NCBI GenBank assembly: GCA_015499985.1
Contig: JAAAUF010000957.1
Coordinates: forward strand, 797 to 15,428
Direction: 5' to 3'
DNA from: Haplosporangium gracile
Taxonomy: Eukaryota > Mortierellomycota > Mortierellomycetes > Mortierellales > Mortierellaceae
DNA: 14,632 nt
Position numbers and translations under genes: made by a program. Of the stretch, positions 1 to 8,100 are shown in pieces (positions within the stretch are counted from its first letter, which is position 1; each line of letters starts with the position of its first letter). Below the pieces are notes generated by a model. That model made no database searches. It was not told the DNA's origin and saw nothing but the letters and a program-made list of their open reading frames with translations.

Positions 1-39
1 CTTTCTTTTTCGCTTTTCTCTTTCTCCTGCCCGTACATC

Positions 40-90
40 GTCCGTGATAACAGCATATCCATCACGGACATGGTTGGGGGGGGGAGGGGG
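40..90. repeat. 9-bp inverted repeat followed by G-run
   Basis: GTCCGTGAT at 40-48 is mirrored exactly by ATCACGGAC at 61-69 with a 12-base loop, a possible hairpin. It is followed at 76-90 by nine Gs, one A and five Gs. The function is unknown. A 9-bp stem alone is only modest evidence. Confidence 0.45.
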
Positions 91-243
91 AAAGAAAATG
101 AACAGAAAAACAGGAGATGGCTGAGAAGAGGAGACACTTCCCCTGACCTATGATGTTCCTGATGCACATGCACGAGACAAGTAGCAAAAGTTCAATGGTC
201 TACAGATAGGTGATACTGCGGCGCAGGTGGAGGAGGGAGGGTA

Positions 244-378
244 GGGCAACGTATAGCGACAGAGTCATGGGCAACGTTTAAGATTTTGGGGAGCACTGGA
301 CTAGAGCAAAATTGTGGGCAACGAATATACCTTATTATGGACAACAAATAAGGAGCCAAAAAGGATGGGCAACGAATA
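244..378. repeat. dispersed 12-bp repeat, consensus GGGCAACGWATA
   Basis: Copies lie at 244-255, 269-280, 316-327, 339-350 (degenerate, GGACAACAAATA) and 367-378. Start-to-start distances are 25, 47, 23 and 28 bases, so most are near one or two units of about 24 bases. The copies share the 12-mer core but little between cores. That fits an eroded minisatellite or the subterminal repeats of a transposable element; the sequence does not say which. Confidence 0.6.
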
Positions 379-1536
379 GATATGTCCCTTCGCCACCACT
401 GTACACTCACTTGCGCTCATTAGGCATCCTCCCTATTACGCTTGCATAATCGTCCACTGGTCAAGGCATTCTTTCTAGTATTTTCGACGGAATTATGCGA
501 CAGTGGACCGTATCAACAAGCTTGCCCGCAATTACTGTACTGGAGTTTCGCTACAGCAGGTTCGTGGGGTAACAAGCGGTTGCGGCCCCAAATCTGGATC
601 CATATTATAAGGTCACTCCTTGACCAGTTTGCCCCTTTCACCTTGCAATCGCTGAGTCGTCTCTGCGAGCCTGAACAAAACCGTTCGATTAAGGGACCTC
701 CATTATATCAGCCCAGGTAATTCTCTGCAATAGGTAACCGATTGTAGGGATCGTTCTGTTCGGATTTGGAGAGTGGGGAAGGCGAAGAGGGTGTTCGCGT
801 TTGTCTAGCTTGAGGCTCCAACATTGAGAACCTCATTGCGACAGATGTCCAGTTCAAGATTGTCAGTGTGGTAGATGGGAAGTTACTAGCTCGGCGAAAG
901 CGTGCTACTGTTAGCAACCCTGTGTAACTTGACGATGCTCTCAGCACTGATGAGAAAGGAGGAGTCTGAACATTAAAAGTAGGAAGTGACCATGTGTTTT
1001 TGAGGTACTGTCTATGATTTTATCCATTTCGCTGGCTGCGGTACGTCTTGTTATGCACCTACATGCTGCTTTCGATGTCCATGTTCTGTTGTCGGCACCA
1101 ATAACAATCCTGCAGAAAGTTGTTGATATCCATGTGGTTATTGGCCTCCATGTTTTTTTTTGTCATGGTTTTGGTCGTCGCCGATTTACACCAGAACTAG
1201 ACGGCACTGAGGCTACTGATTCGAGTATTGCAGGTAGATGGTTATTTAATGATACCATTCTCGTCGCTTGTAGGAAACTGGTTCATTCATTTATTTTTGT
1301 CACAAAGTGTCCAAACAACGCCAAGTGAAGAGAAGAAAGGACGATAGAGTAAAGAGAGGAGGAATAAAGGGAGAAAAGATACAATTACAGAACGAAATTA
1401 ATGAAAAAAAGGTAATCAGACGGAAAACAAATAATGTGCAAGAAAAGAAAGTGAAAGGATATTGCGTATTAAACAAAGAAAAGGAAAAAAAAAATAAACA
1501 GGCAGACAGAAAAAAGATAAAAGAGTGAACTATTTA

Positions 1537-1550
1537 TACATTGCAATGTA
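1537..1550. repeat. perfect 14-bp palindrome beyond the kinase stop
   Basis: TACATTGCAATGTA is its own reverse complement. It lies 73-86 bases downstream of the kinase stop codon, next to a TATAAA-like element, so it is probably in the 3' UTR. It could be a hairpin or a protein-binding palindrome, or chance. Confidence 0.4.
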
Positions 1551-1622
1551 GCACCGATACAAAACGAGAGAGCCATTGAGGGACCAGGTGGGTACGTGCG
1601 ACAACTAAGAACACCCCGTGAG

Positions 1623-2112
1623 TTAGAGAACCAACTTGCGTAGGGTCTCGCTCAGCTTCTTGAAATCAACAGGCTTGCTGAGGTATGACGTGAATCCACT
1701 GCTTAGACACTGCTCCGCTACATTCGCCATCACGTTGGCGCTCAGCGCCACAATGGGGATCCGCTTCTCACCAACTTCCAGATGTACGTCCTCCCATTGC
1801 CGGATCGCCCTCGTCGCCTCATATCCATCCTTTCCTGGCATAAACAAATCGCACTAGAAGGGCGTATGATGGAAAAGTGTCAGTTGTCGGGTCATACTCG
1901 TCGTGCAGAAAAGTTAACAGTGGTGCAATATCACAGGAATAAATGCTTACGAGGACGAGAGAAAAGTGGTCTTTGGGATGGCTCTTGAACTTGTCGAGAC
2001 ACTCATTGCCATCGTTGGCAATGACAAGCTCAGCCCCGACCATTTGGAAGTATCTTCGAATGACTTTTTGGTTGGTAAGGTCGTCTTCTGCCAGCAGGAT
2101 TCGAATATTCTT
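1623..2112 (-). other. C-terminal receiver domain of the kinase (residues about 2430-2559)
   Basis: This is a complete CheY-like receiver. The acidic pair is E2438-D2439 in LLAEDD, the phospho-acceptor is Asp2485 in CDLFMPG, the switch Ser2521 is in ALSAN and the invariant Lys2543 is in LSKPV. All residues needed for Mg2+ binding and phosphoryl transfer are present. The domain is split by an intron (1854-1950) that ends one codon before the Asp codon. The protein ends 16 residues after the Lys, a normal receiver end. Confidence 0.93.
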
Positions 2113-5100
2113 GCCCTCCATCGCGTCATGCATCTGACTAAATATCTCCTTCTGGCTGACCACAACCTGCTGCACCGTCCGCCGCTTCACACTCATCTTG
2201 CCACTGCCAGCAATGCCTCCGAGAGCTCCACCAGTGGTTCCGTTGGGGCTTGCAAGCGTCTCCTGGTGAGTCATAATATCTACAAACGCCACATGCAGCT
2301 TGGCCTTGGTCAGAGGCTTGAACACCCACTCGATGTTGGACGGGATCACCTTGGGCATCGAGGCTTCCAAGGACGACTTCGCAATCTCCATCGACGCCTC
2401 TTCCACCTTCACAGCCTCCATCACTGCAGCTCGTTGAATTGGCGTCGTGATCACACAGGTCATCACATTCGACTCCACCAAGACTCCGTCCTGCTGCATG
2501 GCTGAAAAAATATCCATCACAGACATGTATGACGCCAGGTTAATGACCAGGCAGTTGTACTTGCCGGCCTTAGTTGCTACCTTGCGCCCTCCGACCAAAA
2601 ACTCCACGCCTTCTTTCAAATCCGTTGCAACATCGATCAGAGGGTTGAGTTTCATGGGAACCAGTTGCTTGATCAAGTGCAAGATCGTCTCTCGTGCATG
2701 CAAAAGGTCTGCCACAACCAGGATTCGAGCCTGTTCAGGGGGATGGCTCGCGGCTGTAGAGGCGATGACGTCGGCAGTGTTCGTCAGCGACCCGACGGAA
2801 GAGTTGGCGGTTGACGTCAACTGCTTTGACTCGATGGAATAAGACGATGATGACGACGATGACGAGCTCTCAGAGTTGGACAGAACGTCCGGTCGATTCG
2901 CACTCGCCAGAGCAGCATTTGCCTTCCTGTTCTCAGCAACGAAAGCCTTGCTCTCCAAGATTTTGACCGGGATCGCTAGCTTCATATCGATCGCTGGATT
3001 GGGCAGACTGGCAGCAATTACTGCTACTGCTGGTGGTTCGCCCATTGGAGGATTGGATGGAGTAAGCTGACCCACTTTGAGGTAGCGGCGGTCGTCAAGG
3101 ATGGACTCTGTACGAGTCATTGCTGTGGCAACATCCCCGGGAGGAGACTCGATCGTTGCAGCGATAGTCGTTGTGGTTATTGTAGAGCGTTGCTCAGGCA
3201 GCTCCTCCTCATCGATAGTCAGTGTCGAGTCTGCAGTCAAAAAGTCTCCTCGCTTGATCTTCTTTGTCGCCGATTCCAACGCTTTTGTGGCTGTCTTCTT
3301 GGTGCTCTCAAAGTCTGGCTCTGCAAAGCACATTTCGCCTGGAATCAACTTGAGGCCGGTGACGTGCTTCAACAAGGCTGGATCCGACACAGGCTTGGAA
3401 TCCTTCATCAGCGGAGATTTGCCAGGAAATGATGCCACTCCCGATCCTGATCCCGATCCCGATCCGGAAGGCAATCTGGCGGCCTTGAAGGCAGTCTTGC
3501 TGAAGTTCTGCATCAGCCCGTTGACTCGAATATCCTCAGAGGCAATGGGGGTTGTTGCCCTGGCAGTGACATTGGGCGGCGGAACCCGAGCAACAAACGT
3601 GAACGAAAACTTGCTTCCCTCCCCCTTGATACTCTCGCAAGTAATCTTTCCTCCATGAAGCTCGACAAATTCCTTGCTCAAAACCAGTCCCAGACCAGTG
3701 CCTCCGTGCTTCCGAGTCGAAGATGTGTCAACTTGAGAGAAAGGCTTAAACATCACCGCTCGCTCTGACTCATCAAATCCCTTGCCGGTATCCGAAATCT
3801 CAAACTTGATCGTCAGCACATCGGGATCTGCATTGGGTTTGGCTGGCACCAATGAGCAGCGAGAGAACACTTCCCCATGCGACGTGAACTTGATCGCATT
3901 CTACACACAGATATTCAGAACGAAGAAGGTTAGTAAAACTTATTCATTGCTCGCATTGTTTCTTCCCTTCAAGGATGTGGATCCAGCAGAAAGAAAACAT
4001 GATTTGAACGAAACAAAGACACGCTGTTATATGCACTTACGCCAATAATGTTGATTAAGACCTGACGCAGTCGCACGCGGTCTCCAACAACCACCTCTGG
4101 GACCTCGTCCTCGACCAAGAATCCCAGCTCCAGGCCCTTTTGAATAGCCAGAGTACTCAGGAGCTCGTTCGCGCCTTCGGTCATGGCGTGAACACTAAAC
4201 GGTTCCATTTCCAGCTTCATCATTCCAGCTTCAACCTTGGACAGATCTAGAATGTCGTTGATCACCAAGAGCAAGGCGTCGGCAGACTGCTGCACTGTGT
4301 GAACATAGTCCAGCTGTTCACTCGTCAGGTCCGTCGTAATCAAAAAGTTGATCATGCCCGTAATCCCGACCAAAGGTGTCCGGATTTCTATGAGGAACGA
4401 ACAATGCAAAGTCGGCAGTGATAATTAGCGAAACGTGTGCATCTGCACCTGTCATCCTAGGACAGTTACATGTCGCTGTATCAGCATAAGTGCTTCATGC
4501 TTACCATGAGACATATTAGAGAGGAAGCGGGTTTTGCTCTCGGTCGACTTTTGGGCAGCGTCATGGGCCTCCTTGAGTTTGTGTTCCAGTAGCTTTTGAT
4601 CATTGATATCAGTGCAAGTTCCAAACCACTTGCGACCTTGCTCGACAACTTCGACGCTGATACACTTGACGAGGAACCATCTATACTTGCCATCCTTCCG
4701 CAAGAGGCGCATCTCTGTCTGGTATGAGACTTCTCCTGGACCTTGGCCAAATGCTGTTCCGGGGGAAGTCGATTGCTTGTACTCGAGGTCTTGATCAGCA
4801 AGCGAAGGAGGAGTGTTATTGTCCTCCGAGATGTTGGTCGGCAAGAAACATTTGGTGCGGTCATCCGGGTGGCTAAAGTAATGATTTTAGCCCATTGATA
4901 AGCGTCGTTAGTACACCCAGCATTGTTGCTAGAACCTTATTCATCAAAAAACCAGTGCATTACTGTTCTTACACATGGTCCATGAACCCAAGTCCAGAAG
5001 CCTGCTCAAAGACTTGTCCCGAGAAGGTGAACCATTTGGCATTGGCATAGGTCAAGCCAACCTGGGGAGCTGCCGTAAACACAATCTGAGGAATCGCCTC

Positions 5101-8100
5101 GGCCAACAAGCGATATTTTTTCTGTTGTTAAAAGGAACAAGGGAATGCGTAACAGGGGTTAGCAAAACGAGAAAAGGCAGTACTTGAATATAATCCGTAA
5201 CAAAAAAGAGTTGTAACCGAACAACGCTGCTGCTGCTGCATGTACCTCGTTCAGTTCTAGTTCCACCTGACGGTTCAACTGGAGCTCTGCAATCTTTTGG
5301 TCATGAATATCTGTGCTTGTTCCAAACCACTGAACGATGTGGCCACCGCAATCCCGAACAGGTACCACTCTGCCCAAGAACCAACGGTATTGACCGTCAA
5401 ATCGACGCACTCGATACTGGGCATTGAACATCTCTCCCTTCTCAAAGCTGTCCTTGAAGAGCGGTTGGAACTTCATTTCGTCATCCTTATGAAGAACGCC
5501 TGTCCATGGCTTATGGAGTAGGAGCGGGAGTGGAATACCAGTATACTGCATGGACCGCTGGTTGAGCCAAGTCAGGCATCCTGTTTGTGGTGAGAGCGTG
5601 CTATTGAAGATAGAATATGGACATTAGTGATTGTAGCCAAGTATAGCCTCAGGTCCTTTGTCGCGAGAGCATCATTCTCGTTTTGGTCAATACTTACAAG
5701 ACGTGATGGGCGATGGCATCCACGATCATCCGTAAGAGGCGGGTCCTGGGAATTTGAGCATGGCCCCCTTTTTCAGAAAAGCCATGGTGACGTTTCTTAT
5801 GCTTTCGACCAGTGGCGTACCTTTCGTAGTGTAGTCCTGGAGAAGCCAAACTAGTGTCGTCACTGTTGAAACTCCAACCGCTACCATGTCTACTCAACGG
5901 TGCCCTCTCCTTTTCAAACTCTTCCCGAGTTGAAGCCTTCCACTGCGACCTGAACGATCCTGCCTCCTGCTGGCCAGAAAATTCCCGATCGAAAGTCCTT
6001 GGGTAGTGCGCAGATGGGGAAGCACCAGGTGAGGGTTCAGGTGAAAAGGCTGCAGGTCGGCTAGATCCAGGATGATCTAACGACGTATCGAACTGGAGCG
6101 GGGCGAATCCAGGCATATTGGGAGTGTAAGGTGAATTGGGGACTGGACTCTCTGTTGGTGGCATCTGAGGCTGATATAACTTCGTGTGTTCTTTCACACT
6201 CTTGCGTGTTCTCCGGACACCTGAGCGTTTGTTAGTTGAAAAGAGATGACGCTTTGATGTGCCTAAAGGTGATACCGAGTGAATGGAGCCGAAATAGGGA
6301 GACTCCTGACCTGCCGTGTCAAGATCGTTCTCTGTTGTGCGTGGATTGGGCAGCGACACTGGCTTTCTGCCAGTCTCTTCTGTTTGAAGAGTTTGCCACA
6401 TACCATCCGGGCCATCAGACTCTTCCGTCTCGGGCAGATTGGGCGAAGACTCTGCACGACGATGGCCATTCGTCCAGTTGTTGAGTACTGCGCCGTCAAT
6501 GTGATGCTGTTGGTTATTTTTAGCGCCCTGGTGCTGTTTCCCAAGCATTCTTTTAGTCTGAGGCGCGAGAGGGCAAGTAGCGCTTCCTGTGATGTCCAGG
6601 TTGAGCAAGTTGAGGCTGCGGTGAATCTCGTCTGTTGTCGAATCCAGATTGTAGAAAGATTCAGGCTGTTTGACCTCAGACATGGAGTCGCCCTTGCTGG
6701 ATCGTTCAGGATCTGGCGACTGGAGCATGAAGGGATTGAAGGGCGAGTCGCTTGGTGTGGACGCGGCCGAGATGTCAGACTCTATACTGGTGAATCTGGA
6801 GGGACTTTGGACGGCAGCGCCATGAGACTTAATGTGGCTGCTCTTGGTCGAAGCCGCTTTGCGATCCAGCACAACGGACAAGTCGCCATCAGGCATGTCC
6901 CTTCGCAGCGTGGGCTTTTTTGATGGCGCAGTTGAAGGTGCAGTCGATGAGATAGTAGGCGTCGATATTGGGTCATCCCGAGGTATTGACGCTGGCACGA
7001 CTGGGTCCGCAGAGTTCGACTGTCCAAAGACAGGGGGCTGCTTTGACCGAGTGTATCCCGATTTCCCGTTGACAGGTGGATGGTCCGCTTTGGGTGTCGC
7101 AAGATCAGAGGGTGCCATGTCATTGGTGTCCTTCATCTTCCGCCTGATTGAATCAGCAAAGGACTCGTTGGTGCGAGAACCTTCACTCATGCCAGAGGTG
7201 CTGAGATCACCCCATCGATTCGACCTAGCGACCATATCCTCCAGTCGAAGTGCATTTGTGACCTGATTGGCCAAGAATGGGTTGAGCTCTGTCAAGATGT
7301 CCAGCGCCTCTGGTGGATAGGGGATTTGGTCCGCAAGGAACGACACAATGGCGACTGGCATGGCTGGCGGTCGATGGTGCCTGATGTCCGAGGGCAAATA
7401 GCGCTGGTTATTGTGGTCAGTCGAGCGGTAAAGTGGGACATGGATCAACGACCTGGCATTGGCCATGACCGAAGGTGGCGGAGGGGGTGGGGGTGGTAGG
7501 GATGGCAGTCCATGCGATTCTCCTGTAGACATCTGGGGTTTGGAAGGTGTGCTGAGTCGCCCCTGGGGGTCCTTGTGATCCGAAGGACTGCAGTTGTCGT
7601 CTTCTGTTGACTCTGATAAGGGGTCAGGTGGATCAAATGTGTCGTCGTCCATGGCAGGATAGGATGTCAATGGCTGAAAGAAGAACGGGTTGATGGTTGG
7701 GTCTTCCTTGATGATATTGGGCGATGGTGCCGGCGACTGTGACCAGGTTGGATTGAGTCCCTGAACAAAGTCTGCGTATCCTGCCTTGGACTGGGCTGCG
7801 ACAAAGTTGGCTGCCTTGCTGAATGCTCCCGAGATAGCCGACTCGACAGGAGGAAAATACGATCCCTCAGAGTCGTAACGAGATGAACTCGAGTCCATGT
7901 CTGCGACACGACAAGAGAGACAGAAAGAGAGAGTGTGTGTGAAAGAGAGAGGGAGAGAAGGGAGAAAGAAAACATCGATAATGTCGGTCAGTAACAAGTT
8001 TCGTCGCGCATCACTTTTTATTCTTGCATGGCTTTCGTTTTGTCTTTCAGCATGATTCTATCCTGCATCAATATCGTTTGCCTTTTTTCAGGTAATGTAG

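Larger units (their letters stand above)
1..1622. other. intergenic region left of the kinase gene
   Basis: I see no gene here that I can support. The stretch holds a hairpin and G-run (40-90), a dispersed 12-bp repeat (244-378), weak open frames on the minus strand (708-1151) and an almost pure purine run on the plus strand (about 1322-1528), which is pyrimidine-rich in the sense of the kinase transcript. The last few hundred bases are probably the 3' UTR and terminator region of the kinase gene. A TATAAA-like element lies about 85 bases beyond its stop (minus strand, near 1531-1538) and an AATAAA lies at 1290-1295 (minus strand). Either could serve as a poly(A) signal, but nothing in the sequence decides between them. 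Confidence 0.5.
3592..4541 (-). other. HisKA plus HATPase_c catalytic core (residues about 1706-1937)
   Basis: The dimerisation/phospho-acceptor helix carries MSHEIRTPLVGITG, with His1717. It is followed by the typical DILDLSKVEAGMM second helix. The ATP-binding domain has the N-box Asn1834, G1 box D1870-G1874, F-box F1884-F1887 and G2 box G1899-G1904, all with canonical residues. An active kinase is predicted. Two introns cut this core: after the H-box His (4388-4504) and before the N-box Asn (3901-4040). Confidence 0.95.

Noticed and set aside
442..720. 92-codon plus-strand ORF
   Set aside because: No domain, splice context or repeated codon pattern; it is not clearly better than chance for this length.
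1014..1328. 104-codon plus-strand ORF
   Set aside because: The translation has no recognisable motif and the region lies in the presumed 3' flank of the kinase gene.
3101..3658. 185-codon plus-strand open frame opposite the kinase linker
   Set aside because: It is antisense to a well-supported exon and consists of repeats mirrored from the Ser-Gly and Thr-rich linker; no domain or splice structure supports it.
6279..6923. 214-codon plus-strand open frame opposite kinase exon 3
   Set aside because: It is antisense to an exon that closes in phase at both ends; the translation has no recognisable domain.
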